64,000 nt of DNA from Segatella oulorum JCM 14966 (GCF_000613785.1 NZ_BAJQ01000003.1:62001-126000); one strand, 5' to 3'; positions 45,690-56,114 are shown, counted from the first letter of the stretch. Numbers and translations: made by a program. Notes: generated by a model from the letters alone, not told the origin.

Positions 45690-48674
45690 TTAGAAGTCTA
45701 ATTGCATGCCAAGCATGAATTGACGCGTAGAAGGATAGTAAGTGCGTGACCCAGTTGCACCCGGATTTAATCCGTTTATCTGATAGTTTGATGGGTCAAT
45801 GCCCGAGAACTTTGTGATAGTGAACAGGTTACTTACGGTTGCATAGATGCGAATGGCATCGATATATTTCTTATTTAGGTTCAAAGAGTAGCCTAAATTG
45901 ATAGACGAAAGTTTGAGGTAATCGCCCGGTTCTAAGAAGTAATCACACACAATGGGGTTCTGAGAAACCAGCAAGTTTTTGCTGTATGCCTTGTCCATTA
46001 CGTTGCCTTGGAAGTTCTTTGTACCATAATAAAAATCATGAATGTTGAAGATTTTGAAGCCCAAAGCGGTTTGGAAGAACAACGATGCGTCCCAGTTTTT
46101 GTAACGGAATGTATGTGTCATAGAGCCAGTAAACTGCGGAAGTCCATTGCCTACATACTGTCTGTCGTCGTCAGTCGCGTTATCTGCCAGTACAAGGTCG
46201 CCGTTTTTGTCATAAACAATCCATCGTCCTTGCTTGTCAACGCCGGCATATTTCAACATATAGAAGTTGCCAATGCGCTTTCCTTTCTCAATTCTTTGCA
46301 ACGTATGGAATGGATATGGGTCCTCAGGACTAACCACATCGTAGTAGTTTTGACCGACAAACTGTGAGTTACTAAAGTCCACAAACTTGTTGCTCATGGT
46401 AGAACCTATGACGTTAACGGTGTAACTAAAGTCCTTTGTTTTAATGGCATTCCAAGTAATATCGAACTCAAATCCGCTGTTACGCATCGTACCAACGTTC
46501 ACAAATGTCTGGTCAAACAGGTAAGGAGGAATAGAAACTTTATAGTCACCTAACAAGTCTTGTTGCCGTCTGTTGTAATAGTTGAACGAGCCATAGAGCG
46601 TTCCTTTGAGCAACGTCCAGTCCAAACCGATGTTCCAGTTCTTACCTTTTTCCCAACGAAGATCAGGGTTTACATTCTTTCCTGGGCCCCAAACTTGATA
46701 GTATTTGCCATTATACATATAATAACCGAAGCCCGACATGGTGTTCAACGATTTGTAACTGTCGAAGTTCTGATTGCCCGTTACGCCATAGTCTGCACGC
46801 AACTTCAAGTCAGTTAGCCAACTCTTTGTGCCTTGCATAAAGGGTTCATCCGAGATTCTCCAGCCGATACTAACGGCAGGAAAGTTACCCCATTTGTGGT
46901 TTTTACCAAACTTTGACGACCCTTCATGGCGCAAAGAAGCGGTCAACATGTAGCGCCCTTTCCAATCATAGCTAATGCGTCCGAAGAAAGCTATTAGCTT
47001 AGCATCGTTCATATAGCTACCCATTCCAACCTCACCTTCTTCTTTTGCATAGGTACCTGTGCCGAGATTGTTGTCTTGTAGCGCATTGTTTGGGAAGTCT
47101 TTGTTCTCTGCATTCAAGCCAGAATACTTGTCATACTGGTAAGAATAGCCCACCATCACCTTGAGATTGTGGTCACCAAAAGAGTTACTGTAGTTCGTAA
47201 TCCACTCCAAACTGTGCAGCGACGATTTCGAATAATCTTGTTTAGCTTCCCCAGAATGGCCGCCATTGATGGCCAATGTGCTGGTTGATGGGCGGAACCA
47301 TTGGTTGTAATTATCATATTGATGGTCGGCAAATGTCAACTGAGTAGTAAGCACTTGCTTGCCCGAATCTTTCAAAAGAAGTGGGAAGAGATTTAATTTC
47401 ACCGTTCCATCCCAATCTAATAATTTCGTTGTGCCAGTGTGCTTCTCAAGATTAAGCATCTCAACAGGGTTGTAACTGGCGGGTTGTCCCTTGAAGTTAT
47501 AATATAAAGTGGGGTTCTGAAGATCACGAATTGGTGTCGTAGGATTAGCTTCTACGGCATTGCGGAACACGTCCCATTGTGCATTTTTGCGATAAGCTAT
47601 GCGCGGAGCGATATTCAAATTGAATGTTATCAATCCGCTCTTCGTGGTATGATTCAGCGCAATACGTCCACCATATTCCTGACGACCGGAGTATTTGTCA
47701 ATACCTTTTGCATCACGATAGTCCACCGAAGCGCGGTAGTTTGACTTTGCGTTTCCGCCGCTAAGTGTCAGCGTATGTTGCGTGCGAACGCCCACACGGC
47801 TCACCTCTTTCATCCAATCTGTCGATGCACCTAAGTCATAACCGCTACCAGAAGCAATGCGATTGGCACGGTATTCATCGGCATCAAGCATGTCTAACTC
47901 TTTCTTAATGACATCGAAAGACACGGTTCCATTATAAGAAGTATGCAGGTTTCCGTCGCGCGATCCCTTTTTCGTGGTTACCAAAATTACACCGTTTGAT
48001 CCGCGCGTACCATAGATAGCACTGGCTGCTCCGTCCTTTAAAATGTCGAAACTCTCAATATCATTGGGGTTGATATTGGTGAGGTTGCCGCCAGGAACGC
48101 CATCAATCACAATCAAAGGTCCTAAGCCTGCGGCACGCGATGACACACCTCTCACTTGAATACTAGCTTGATTATTGGGGTCACCCGCACCCGTATTCGT
48201 GATGCTTACACCAGGAACTTTGCCCTGAATCATCATCGAAGGGTCCACCGTTGCAATCTTTGTGAAGTCCTTAGATGATACATGTGAGATGGCAGAAGTT
48301 AATTCCTTCTTATCCATTGTGCCATAACCAATGACCACGACTTCGCCCAAATTGGCAGCGTCTTCCTTTAATGTTACATTAACTTTACTTTGTCCTTTAA
48401 TGTTAATCGTCTGTGTTACATATCCTATATAAGATACTTTCAACACCGCGTTACCATTTTTTACTTTCAGCGTAAAGACACCGTTGATGTCTGATACCGT
48501 ACCGTTTTGCGTTCCATTTTCGACTACATTTGCACCGATAATGGGCTCTCCGGACGCATCTTTAATCACGCCTTCTACGTTGAATGCGCCTTGTGCAAAA
48601 CCACAAAGTGGCATACATAGCGCAAAGAGAATCACAAGAAATAATCTTGTTTGCCGATTAATTGAATTTGGCAT
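45690..48674 (-). CDS. susC: SusC/RagA TonB-linked outer-membrane transporter
   Basis: 994 residues. Signal peptide (to about residue 27), a carboxypeptidase-regulatory-like domain (VEGVIKDASGEPIIGANVV to about residue 110), the plug domain with VVVIGYGTMDKKELTSAISH and IIDGVPGG-type motif (VIDGVPGGNLTNINPNDIES), and a long beta-barrel ending MLGMQLDF with a terminal Phe. It imports oligosaccharides with energy from TonB-ExbBD. First gene of the PUL; promoter box at 48716-48723. Divergent from the DUF6377 regulator. Confidence 0.97.
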   Translation of the reverse strand: MPNSINRQTRLFLVILFALCMPLCGFAQGAFNVEGVIKDASGEPIIGANVVENGTQNGTVSDINGVFTLKVKNGNAVLKVSYIGYVTQTINIKGQSKVNVTLKEDAANLGEVVVIGYGTMDKKELTSAISHVSSKDFTKIATVDPSMMIQGKVPGVSITNTGAGDPNNQASIQVRGVSSRAAGLGPLIVIDGVPGGNLTNINPNDIESFDILKDGAASAIYGTRGSNGVILVTTKKGSRDGNLHTSYNGTVSFDVIKKELDMLDADEYRANRIASGSGYDLGASTDWMKEVSRVGVRTQHTLTLSGGNAKSNYRASVDYRDAKGIDKYSGRQEYGGRIALNHTTKSGLITFNLNIAPRIAYRKNAQWDVFRNAVEANPTTPIRDLQNPTLYYNFKGQPASYNPVEMLNLEKHTGTTKLLDWDGTVKLNLFPLLLKDSGKQVLTTQLTFADHQYDNYNQWFRPSTSTLAINGGHSGEAKQDYSKSSLHSLEWITNYSNSFGDHNLKVMVGYSYQYDKYSGLNAENKDFPNNALQDNNLGTGTYAKEEGEVGMGSYMNDAKLIAFFGRISYDWKGRYMLTASLRHEGSSKFGKNHKWGNFPAVSIGWRISDEPFMQGTKSWLTDLKLRADYGVTGNQNFDSYKSLNTMSGFGYYMYNGKYYQVWGPGKNVNPDLRWEKGKNWNIGLDWTLLKGTLYGSFNYYNRRQQDLLGDYKVSIPPYLFDQTFVNVGTMRNSGFEFDITWNAIKTKDFSYTVNVIGSTMSNKFVDFSNSQFVGQNYYDVVSPEDPYPFHTLQRIEKGKRIGNFYMLKYAGVDKQGRWIVYDKNGDLVLADNATDDDRQYVGNGLPQFTGSMTHTFRYKNWDASLFFQTALGFKIFNIHDFYYGTKNFQGNVMDKAYSKNLLVSQNPIVCDYFLEPGDYLKLSSINLGYSLNLNKKYIDAIRIYATVSNLFTITKFSGIDPSNYQINGLNPGATGSRTYYPSTRQFMLGMQLDF

Positions 48675-48715
48675 AATCGTAAATTTAGGTTTTACTTTAA
48701 TAATTTTTGTTGTGA

Positions 48716-48723
48716 CAAAGATA
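48716..48723 (-). promoter_or_regulatory. -7 box of the PUL promoter
   Basis: TATCTTTG on the minus strand, 42 bp upstream of the susC ATG. No TTTG at the usual distance, as expected for an activator-dependent promoter. Confidence 0.55.
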
Positions 48724-48828
48724 ATATTTTTTCACCGTATTGTGCCAGTAAGTAGTGTAGAAGTAGATGTTTAATATCTCTTGTCAATTATAAAATACTG
48801 ATTATCAACATAGGAAAATGTTTCAAAT

Positions 48829-48852
48829 ATATATACAAGTAGATGTATATAT
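48829..48852. promoter_or_regulatory. Palindrome in the susC-regulator divergent region (possible operator)
   Basis: Arms ATATATACA (48829-48837) and TGTATATAT (48844-48852) with a 6-bp centre. It ends 14 bp before the regulator -7 box, where a -33 element would be. AT-richness makes chance more likely than usual. Confidence 0.3.
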
Positions 48853-48866
48853 TCCTTATAATTGTT

Positions 48867-48874
48867 TATCTTTG
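48867..48874 (+). promoter_or_regulatory. -7 box for the PUL regulator
   Basis: TATCTTTG lies 21 bp upstream of the ATG at 48896 and within the longer open frame, which shows that the upstream ATG at 48818 is not the start. Confidence 0.6.
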
Positions 48875-48895
48875 CATTCAATCAATGGAAAATTA

Positions 48896-50557
48896 ATGGT
48901 AAAACAGTTGTTTCTTTGTGCTCTTTTGAGTCTCACTTCAGCAGTTCATGCAGGCAATCGCTCCACACAATTAGCCCGCTTAAATAGTGTTTTGGCACAG
49001 CAACCCTATTATTTAAAGGCACGTGAGCAGCATATTGAGCGCCTGAAGGTGCAGCTACAGCACGAGCAACGCGTGCAACAACGGCTGCAACTCTATGATC
49101 AGCTCTATCAAAACTATTATGTGTTTCAGTTTGATTCGGCCATGAAATATATTGATCGAAGCATTGAATATGCGAAGCACGAGGGGCTAACGAGCTATTA
49201 TGCCCAAAACATCATTCAGAAAGCCGACCTGCTTTCTATCGGCGGCCTTTATAGTCAGGCCCTCGAAAGTATCGGTTTGCTTGAGCCTTCCACGCTCTCT
49301 GCCACGTTGAAATTTAGTTATTATCTGACACTTTTCCACATTTATATCTATTGGGCTGATTATTGTAATGACGCTGTTTATGCGCCCCGGTATCGCGAAT
49401 TGGGGCGGAAAAACCTGGTTCTCGCGATGCTTTTCTTGAATAAGCACGATAAACGCTATAGCTATTACATGGGCGAATATAGCGGGTATATTCTCAACAA
49501 TCCCTTAGAGGCACGGAAATATTATCTGCAAAGTGTTGCTACGATGCCCGAAGATACACGCATTCATGCCATGGCTTGCTTTGCTTTAGCTTGCAATTAT
49601 AATGCTGCCGGCGACACAGATAATTATGAAAACTATCTTCTTATGGCGTGTATCAGCGATGCAAAGAGTCTCACAATGGAGAACATGGCCTTGCAAAACT
49701 TGGCGATGTACACGCTTGAACATGGCGAAGGAACCTTAGCGATTGAGGATGCACAGCGCTACATTAACATCTCACTCAACAATGCAAAATTCTATAATAG
49801 CCGCTTGCGCATCATCGAAGTGTCTAATCGTTTGCCCGTCATTGTCAACAGTTACCAGCGCCAGTTGCAGCAAACAAACAGTTTTTTTCGCAACAGTCTG
49901 TTGGTCATTTCGCTTTTTGCCATCTTTCTTTTCGTCTCTATCGCCTTCATTTTCAGGCAAAACCATCGCCTCACCCATAGCCGAAAAAAGCTGCAAGTGT
50001 CTAATCATCGGCTGTCAGAGATGAACGAACGGCAGAGCATGCTCAACGAACAGTTGCACGAACTGAACGAGAGGTTGGTGGTGACCAATAAAAAGCGTGA
50101 AGGGTTGGTGAAGCTTTATATAGGCCTTTGTTCACGTTTCATCAACCGATTGAAGAAACAACAGACCTTAGTGAAGCGGAAGATTAAGGCCAACCAGGCG
50201 CAAGAACTGCTCACACAGCTCTCTTCTGATCGCCTTTCTGAAGAGGATGCAACCATCTTTCTTTCGCGTTTTGACAAGGCTTTCCTCGACCTCTACCCCA
50301 CTTTCCCTGCCGAATTGAATGCACTTTTACGCCCCGAAGGTCAGATTTTTCAGGTCGATCACCACACCATGACCACCGAACAACGCATCATGGCCTTGGT
50401 GCGTTTGGGCGTAACCGAGAGTGCAGAAATCGCCAATCTGCTGTTCTATTCATCGCAAACCATTTATAACTATCGTTCGGCCATTCGTTCAAAAGCCCTC
50501 GATAAGGCTAACTTTGAGCAGCAGGTGGCACAACTTTGCACCGTAATGCCCGATTAG
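48896..50557 (+). CDS. DUF6377 membrane-bound regulator (SusR-like)
   Basis: About 553 residues from MVKQLFLCALLSLTSAVHAG, a signal peptide. The periplasmic part (about 25-340) is helical and TPR-like (LYDQLYQNYYVFQFDSAMKY, HAMACFALACNYNAAGDTDN). One transmembrane helix (LLVISLFAIFLFVSIAFIF) is followed by a coiled coil (about 385-430) and a cytoplasmic region ending in a helix-turn-helix-like segment, MALVRLGVTESAEIANLLFY then SSQTIYNYRSAIRSKAL. Such proteins sense oligosaccharides in the periplasm and activate the neighbouring susCD operon, which is divergent here. Strong terminator after the stop. Confidence 0.85.
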   Translation: MVKQLFLCALLSLTSAVHAGNRSTQLARLNSVLAQQPYYLKAREQHIERLKVQLQHEQRVQQRLQLYDQLYQNYYVFQFDSAMKYIDRSIEYAKHEGLTSYYAQNIIQKADLLSIGGLYSQALESIGLLEPSTLSATLKFSYYLTLFHIYIYWADYCNDAVYAPRYRELGRKNLVLAMLFLNKHDKRYSYYMGEYSGYILNNPLEARKYYLQSVATMPEDTRIHAMACFALACNYNAAGDTDNYENYLLMACISDAKSLTMENMALQNLAMYTLEHGEGTLAIEDAQRYINISLNNAKFYNSRLRIIEVSNRLPVIVNSYQRQLQQTNSFFRNSLLVISLFAIFLFVSIAFIFRQNHRLTHSRKKLQVSNHRLSEMNERQSMLNEQLHELNERLVVTNKKREGLVKLYIGLCSRFINRLKKQQTLVKRKIKANQAQELLTQLSSDRLSEEDATIFLSRFDKAFLDLYPTFPAELNALLRPEGQIFQVDHHTMTTEQRIMALVRLGVTESAEIANLLFYSSQTIYNYRSAIRSKALDKANFEQQVAQLCTVMPD

Positions 50558-50603
50558 GCTCTATGTTGTTGCGCCGCATGGTGGGCATCAGATGCACACA
50601 ATC

Positions 50604-50644
50604 AGAACCCCCGGAACAAGTTTATGCGCTTGTCTCGGGGTTCT
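50604..50644 (+). terminator. Rho-independent terminator of the regulator gene
   Basis: Outer arms AGAACCCC/GGGGTTCT (8 bp) with an inner partly paired CGGAACAAG/CTTGTCTCG extension, followed by TTTTCT. 46 bp after the stop. Confidence 0.8.
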
Positions 50645-50924
50645 TTTCTCCCTCATCCAGCTTCTTTTTACCTATATGTTTGAGCCAATACCTGTTTCGT
50701 TCTTGTTTCCGTGAGGAATCAAATACTTGCTTTCCTTTGGGCTTCTGACCTGAAAGCGTAATCCTTTCAAGGTGCAACCGATGGCGTTCCCATGCTCCAT
50801 CGTTGCCACAAAGCTGCAACACTGTTGTTTACGTCAATTTCTTTTTCCTTTTTTGTCTAATGGTTTTTTCTACAAGGCAAACCTACCAAAAATATCAATC
50901 GCTTCCTAATTTTTAGCCTAAAAA
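50645..50924. other. Intergenic DNA, nothing recognised
   Basis: About 280 bp between the regulator terminator and the nitroreductase promoter. Short open frames on both strands look like chance. No repeat phase or conserved element seen. Confidence 0.4.
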
Positions 50925-50957
50925 TTGTAGAAAAAGCTGCTTTTTTATGATTTATTA
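50925..50957 (+). promoter_or_regulatory. Promoter for the nitroreductase gene
   Basis: TTG (50925-50927), 22-bp spacer, TACTTTTG (50950-50957). Gives a leader of about 85 nt to the ATG at 51048. Confidence 0.5.
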
Positions 50958-51047
50958 CCTACTTTTGCAACAGAGAAGTTGTTTTGTTGCATCCCAAGCG
51001 GTGCACAAGACCATTGTAAACAGGGTAAATTTATCATTTTATTGGGT

Positions 51048-51773
51048 ATGAGTTTAACAGAACTTTTAAATTATCGGCGTGCAGTTCGTCATTTTGATGA
51101 AACGCAATCCATCGACCCTTCGCGTGTGGAAGCGTGTGTGAAGTTGGCCACATTGGCGCCAACGAGTTCGAATATGCAGCTTTGGGAGGCCTATCATGTC
51201 ACGGATAGTGCCTTGAAAGGCCAGTTGGCACATGCTTGTTTGGATCAGCTTGCGGCACGGTCGGCCGACCAGTTTGTGGTGTTTGTCACGCGGCAAGACC
51301 GCTATAAGGCACATGCTAAGGCCATTCTGGCACACGAGATGGAGCATATTAAGCGCACCGCACCAGCTGAAAAACAGGAGAAGCGTATCCAGAAAATGAC
51401 GCAATATTACGCGAAACTCATGCCGTTTCTCTATTCGCGTGGCTGTCGGGTGTGGGGCATGGTGCGCAAACTGCTTGCCTTTTGCATCGGTCTAAGACAG
51501 CCTATTTTGCGCGATGTGAGCGAAACCGACATGCGTGTGACGGTGCATCAGAGTTGCTCTTTGGCTATACAAACGTTTCTTTTGGCCATGGCCGAAGCCG
51601 GATATGACACATGTCCGCTCGGAGGTTTTGATAACAAATTGGTGAAGAAGGCGTTAAAATTGCCACGCGGAAGCCAAGTTTGCATGGTGATTGCCTGCGG
51701 AAAACGGGCTGAAGACGGTGTCTGGGGTGAGCGGTTCCGCCTGCCTTTCGAGACATTCTACCATCAGGTTTAG
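51048..51773 (+). CDS. Nitroreductase-family FMN-dependent oxidoreductase
   Basis: About 241 residues from MSLTELLNYRRAVRHFDETQ. The RRAVRHF start, APTSSNMQLWEAYHV FMN-binding loop, a central variable insertion of about 60 residues, and AMAEAGYDTCPLGGFDNKLV plus VCMVIACGKR near the C-terminus are the nitroreductase signature. It would reduce nitro compounds or quinones with NAD(P)H. The natural substrate is unknown. The upstream in-frame ATG at 50979 adds 23 unlike residues and is rejected. Single gene, convergent with polA. Confidence 0.87.
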   Translation: MSLTELLNYRRAVRHFDETQSIDPSRVEACVKLATLAPTSSNMQLWEAYHVTDSALKGQLAHACLDQLAARSADQFVVFVTRQDRYKAHAKAILAHEMEHIKRTAPAEKQEKRIQKMTQYYAKLMPFLYSRGCRVWGMVRKLLAFCIGLRQPILRDVSETDMRVTVHQSCSLAIQTFLLAMAEAGYDTCPLGGFDNKLVKKALKLPRGSQVCMVIACGKRAEDGVWGERFRLPFETFYHQV

Positions 51774-51904
51774 GGCGTGAGACGGTGCGTTACGGCGTGG
51801 TTTGCCTGCTTGATGGTTGCAAAGGCATCGCGTTTTTCGCACCATAGGATATGGATTGGCGCCCCCTATCTTTTCTGTTATCTTATCGCATGGCCTGTAT
51901 CTTC

Positions 51905-51995
51905 AAATAAAATGATAGAGATTACTGCGTAAAAAGGTGCATATTGTCAAGCAAAATGCATAGATTACAAGGTAATCTATGCCATTTTATTTGTA
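51905..51995 (+). repeat. 22-bp-phased degenerate repeat array, locus 6
   Basis: Lies in the convergent gap 51774-52213. Core hexamers at 51919 (agatta), 51941 (atattg), 51962 (agatta) and 51984 (attttat), steps of 22, 21 and 22 bp. The third and fourth units form the hairpin at 51953-51988. Nothing else was seen in the rest of this 440-bp gap. Confidence 0.65.
51953..51988. terminator. Hairpin formed by two repeat units
   Basis: Arms AAAATG-CATAGATTAC and GTAATCTATG-c-CATTTT: 16 bp with one bulged C and a 3-nt loop. It lies between convergent genes, so it may serve as a shared terminator. Confidence 0.55.
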
Positions 51996-52213
51996 TTTGT
52001 AGCCGACTTATTGTGGCCATCACATCGTAGTCGTGCGAAGATAACTTATCCTCTTCTGCGGCATCGCACAGCCATAAGCCCTTTTATGATGGTGAGCCGT
52101 GGTGTAATGGATGCGCTTTTGGCTGTTGGGTGCCTGTGAAATCGGGTGGGAGAGGGTGCTTAGAAATAAGCATGCTGCCAGCTTTCGGGCGCCCTCTCTT
52201 GGCCTATTGCACC

Positions 52214-54975
52214 TTAGTGTGCTTCCAACCAGTTGGCACCCCAGCCCGCATCGGCCAGCAAGGGCACACTGAGGGGGTAGGCATTTTGCATTTCTTCGAG
52301 CACAATGCGTTCCACTTTCTCTTTCTCTTCGGGCAACACCGAGAAGTTAAGTTCATCGTGTACCTGGAGAATCATCTTCGAACGGATGCCTTCTTGCTTA
52401 AATCTTTCCGCAATATGAATCATCGCTATCTTGATGATGTCGGCTTCAGAGCCTGGATAGGGGCATTGATGGCGTTGCGTTCGGCAAAACCTCGCACGGT
52501 GTTGTTGCGCGAATTGATGTCGGGAAGATAGCGTTTCCGGCCGAATAGTGTCACGGCATAACCTGTCTTTTTGGCCTCAGCAATGGCTTGATCCATGTAG
52601 GCTTTCACTTTGGGATAGGTGGAAAAATAGCCCTCAATGAGCTGTTTTGCCTCCTTGTTGTCAATGCCCATGCGTTGTGAAAGCCCAAAGGTTGTGATGC
52701 CATAGATAATGCCAAAATTGGCTTGTTTGGCCTTTTTTCGCTCTAAGGGGGTTACCTCTTCAACGGGTTTGTGGGCTATTTTTGCTGCTGTAGCCGCATG
52801 AATATCTATGCCTTCTCTGAACGATTCTTGCATGTTTTCGTCGCCACTGAGGTGCGCCATGATGCGAAGTTCGATTTGAGAATAGTCAGCTGAAAAGAAT
52901 AAACAGCCGGGTTCGGGGATGAAACATTTGCGAATTTCTTTGCCATCTTCGCTCCTTACGGGGATATTTTGCAGGTTAGGGTCGCTCGAAGAGAGGCGCC
53001 CTGTGGCCGTAAGTGCCTGATTAAAAGAGGTATGGATGTGGCCTGTGCGTGGATTAATGAGCTTCGGTAGCGCATCAATATAGGTGCTTAGCAGTTTCTT
53101 TAAGCCGCGATAGTCCAAGATAAGCGCCACGATGGGGTTCTTGCTGCTGAGCGATTGCAACACTTCTTCATTGGTAACATACTGGCCTGTCTTTGTCTTT
53201 TTGGGCTTTTCCATGATGTTGAGCTTACCAAAGAGGATGTCACCTACTTGTTTTGGACTTGAAATGTTGAATGATTCGCCTGCTATTTCATAGATTTCCC
53301 GCTCAATTTGCTGCATTCTCTCGGTGTAAGCGACCGATGTTTCGCGCAGTGCTTCGGTGTCAAGGCGCACACCTGTGCGTTCCATCTCGGCTAAAACGGG
53401 TACTAAAGGCATCTCGATATTCCAGAAAAGCGACTCGGTTCCGGTGGCTTTGAGCTGTGGTTCGAGCACGTTTTTCAGTTGAAGTGTGATGTCAGCATCT
53501 TCACATGCATATTCAAACACGTCCTTGGGGGCGAGCATCCGCATGGACTTTTGTCCCTTTCCCGGCGCACCTATCAGCTCATCGATGTGGATTGTCTTAT
53601 AGTTTAAGAGTGTTTCGGCCATGTAATCCATGTTATGACGCAATTCGGGTTGCACCACATAGTGGGCCAACATCGTGTCAAACATTCTGCCTTTTAGTGT
53701 GATGTCGTAATTTTGTAGCACCTCATAGTCATACTTTATGTTCTGACCAATTTTAAGAATCGCAGGGTCTTCGTAGAGAGGTTTAAAGATATTAACATAT
53801 TGTAAGGCCTCTTTACGATCGGAAGGAATGGCTACATAGTAGGCTTCATGTTCGGCATTGGAAAACGATAAACCTACTAATTCGGCATCAATAGCATGGG
53901 TTGAGGTCGTTTCTGTGTCTAAACTAATGAATGATTTTGTCCTAAGAAAATCACAAAGTTGTTGTGCTTCTTCCTGACTTTCAATAAGTTTATAATCATG
54001 TTTTATGGTTTTTATGCTTTCAAAATGCGATTTTTCAACGCTTTCTGACGGATTACTCGGAATACTTGCGAATAAATCGGGTTGCAAAGTGCTGTTTTTA
54101 GCTTTTTCAGCGCCGCCATTTAAAATTTTATTCGCTAAGGTCTTAAATTCTAATTCGGCAAAAATTTCGCGCAGTTTTGCTTCATCCGGTTTTTGAATTT
54201 CCAAAACATCGAGTTGTAGTTCGATGGGCACATCGGTTTTAATCGTTGCCAGAAATTTCGACATTTTAATATCTTCGGTGGCAGCTTCTACATTCAATCG
54301 CATCTTACCTTTTAGTTGAGTTGTGTTTGAAAGCAGACCTTCAACCGATCCAAACGCATTGATAAGTTTCACTGCTGTCTTCTCTCCAACGCCGGGACAA
54401 CCAGGAAAATTGTCGACAGCATCGCCCATAAGTGCCAGCAAGTCGATGACTTGTTCGGGACGTTCGACACCATATTTTGCCTGAATTTGTTGTGGACCGA
54501 TGATGTCATAACCGCCACCATAGCGCGGTTTATACATGAAAACGTTGTCTTTTACCAACTGTCCGTAGTCCTTATCGGGCGTAAGCATGTAGGTTTCCAC
54601 GCCTTCCTGACCGGCTTTTGTAGCCAATGTGCCAATGACATCATCGGCTTCAAACCCCTCTTTTTGCAGGATAGGAATGTGAAATGCGTGCAGAATTTCC
54701 TGAATGATGGGCACACTTTGTCGGATAGCTTCGGGCGTTTCTTCACGTTGTGCCTTGTAGGGTGGGTAGGCTTCATGGCGGAAAGTCTTGCCCAAATCGA
54801 ATGCCACGCCAAGGTGAGTGGGTTGCTCTTTGGTGATAATCTCGTGCAGGGTGTTGACAAATCCTAATATGGCCGAAGTGTTAAGTCCCTTAGAATTGAT
54901 GCGCGGTGCACGGATAAGTGCATAATATGACCTGAAAATCAGGGCATAGGCATCGATTAAAAATAATTTATTCAT
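52214..54975 (-). pseudogene. polA: DNA polymerase I, frameshifted near the 3' end
   Basis: Repair and Okazaki-fragment-processing polymerase. Start MNKLFLIDAYALIFRSYYAL at 54975. The 5'-3' exonuclease domain (to about residue 290) is followed by a 3'-5' exonuclease domain with SLDTETTSTHAIDAELVG, and the polymerase domain with motif A DYSQIELRI, KQANFGIIYGI and, after the break, motif C LQVHDELNF. The frame shifts near 52453, where NAINAPIQG should continue SEADIIKIAM; one missing G repairs it and gives about 920 residues, the family length. Loss of motif C would kill polymerase activity if real. An upstream ATG at 55068 adds 31 residues and is rejected. Confidence 0.95.
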
Positions 54976-55054
54976 TGCTCTCTTGTTTGGTGTAAAATTA
55001 CGAAAAAAAACGCATTTATCCCTTAATACGCCTATTATTCCCATAGAAAATGCG

Positions 55055-55062
55055 TATTTTTG
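55055..55062 (+). promoter_or_regulatory. -7 box for the polyprenyl synthase gene
   Basis: TATTTTTG lies 18 bp before the ATG at 55081. No clear -33 element. Confidence 0.45.
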
Positions 55063-55080
55063 TAACAAAGAAATGAACGC

Positions 55081-56058
55081 ATGGACTATTTATCGCTCAT
55101 TAAAAGCCCCATTCACGAGGAATTAAATGATTTTGTAACACTCTTTAATCGGTCGTTAAAGCATGAAAACGGCCTGCTGTCACGCGTGTTAGAACATATT
55201 CGTCAGCGTGGCGGAAAGCGCATGCGGCCGATGCTTACCTTATTGATGGCGAAGAACTTCGGCATCGTTTCCGAAGTAACACAGTATGCTGCGGTCGGCT
55301 TAGAGCTGTTACATACGGCCAGTTTGGTGCACGATGATGTCGTTGATGAGAGCAATAAACGGCGCGGACAGGCTAGTGTAAACGCGCTTTTCGACAATAA
55401 AGTGAGTGTGTTAGTGGGCGATTATATCCTGTCAACAGCCTTGCTTTCAGTTTCCTATACGCATTCAGAGCTGATTGTTCGCTATCTTTCTGAGTTAGGA
55501 AGAACGCTTTCTGATGGTGAAATCTTGCAGTTGAGCAACATCGATAACGCGCAAATTAGCGAGGAAGCCTACTATGAAATTATTAAGAAAAAGACGGCCG
55601 TTTTGTTTGAAATGTGTGCTGTTATTGGTGCAGTGAGTGCTGGAGCGTCTGACGATGAGGTGGTTGCTGCGCGACAATTTGGGCAGGACTTGGGCATAAT
55701 TTTTCAGATTCGCGATGACATTTTCGACTATTATGAGGAGACAGAGGTGGGGAAACCCACGGGAAACGATATGCTTGAAGGTAAGCTAACCTTGCCCGTT
55801 ATTTATGCTTTGCAGTCGACTGGCGACGAAGCGATGTTGGCTTTAGCGCATAAAGTGAAGCAACAAGAGGTGAATGCAGCTGAAATTGCGTCGTTAGTGG
55901 CGTTCACAAAGGCGCATGGGGGCATTGAATATGCCGAGCAACAGATGGCTAAACGCCATGCAGCCTGCATGCAGTTTATTGACGAAAGGGTAGGGGATGC
56001 GGCCATTAAAACCGCATTAACTGCCTATTTGGATTATGTCATTGCGCGCAAAAGTTAG
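55081..56058 (+). CDS. Polyprenyl (octaprenyl-type) diphosphate synthase
   Basis: A 325-residue trans-prenyltransferase that extends farnesyl diphosphate with isopentenyl units for the quinone side chain. First Asp-rich motif LVHDDVVDESNKRRG near residue 85, second QIRDDIFDYYE near residue 220, and RGGKRMRPMLTLLMAK at the N-terminus. The residues before the first motif (ELLHTASL) suit a long product, so the menaquinone side chain is likely. Divergent from polA; single gene ending in a hairpin-containing repeat array. Confidence 0.93.
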   Translation: MDYLSLIKSPIHEELNDFVTLFNRSLKHENGLLSRVLEHIRQRGGKRMRPMLTLLMAKNFGIVSEVTQYAAVGLELLHTASLVHDDVVDESNKRRGQASVNALFDNKVSVLVGDYILSTALLSVSYTHSELIVRYLSELGRTLSDGEILQLSNIDNAQISEEAYYEIIKKKTAVLFEMCAVIGAVSAGASDDEVVAARQFGQDLGIIFQIRDDIFDYYEETEVGKPTGNDMLEGKLTLPVIYALQSTGDEAMLALAHKVKQQEVNAAEIASLVAFTKAHGGIEYAEQQMAKRHAACMQFIDERVGDAAIKTALTAYLDYVIARKS

Positions 56059-56114
56059 TTTCTTAACCCCTTAATTCATAGTAGTTTATCCCATGTTTGG
56101 TGTAAATGGGTAAA

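Noticed and set aside
50622-50822. 66-codon ORF after the regulator terminator
   Set aside because: It overlaps the terminator hairpin and shows no conserved pattern.
54976-55068. 31-residue N-terminal extension of Pol I
   Set aside because: The family starts at MNKLFLIDAYALIF; the extension overlaps the divergent promoter region of the prenyl synthase.
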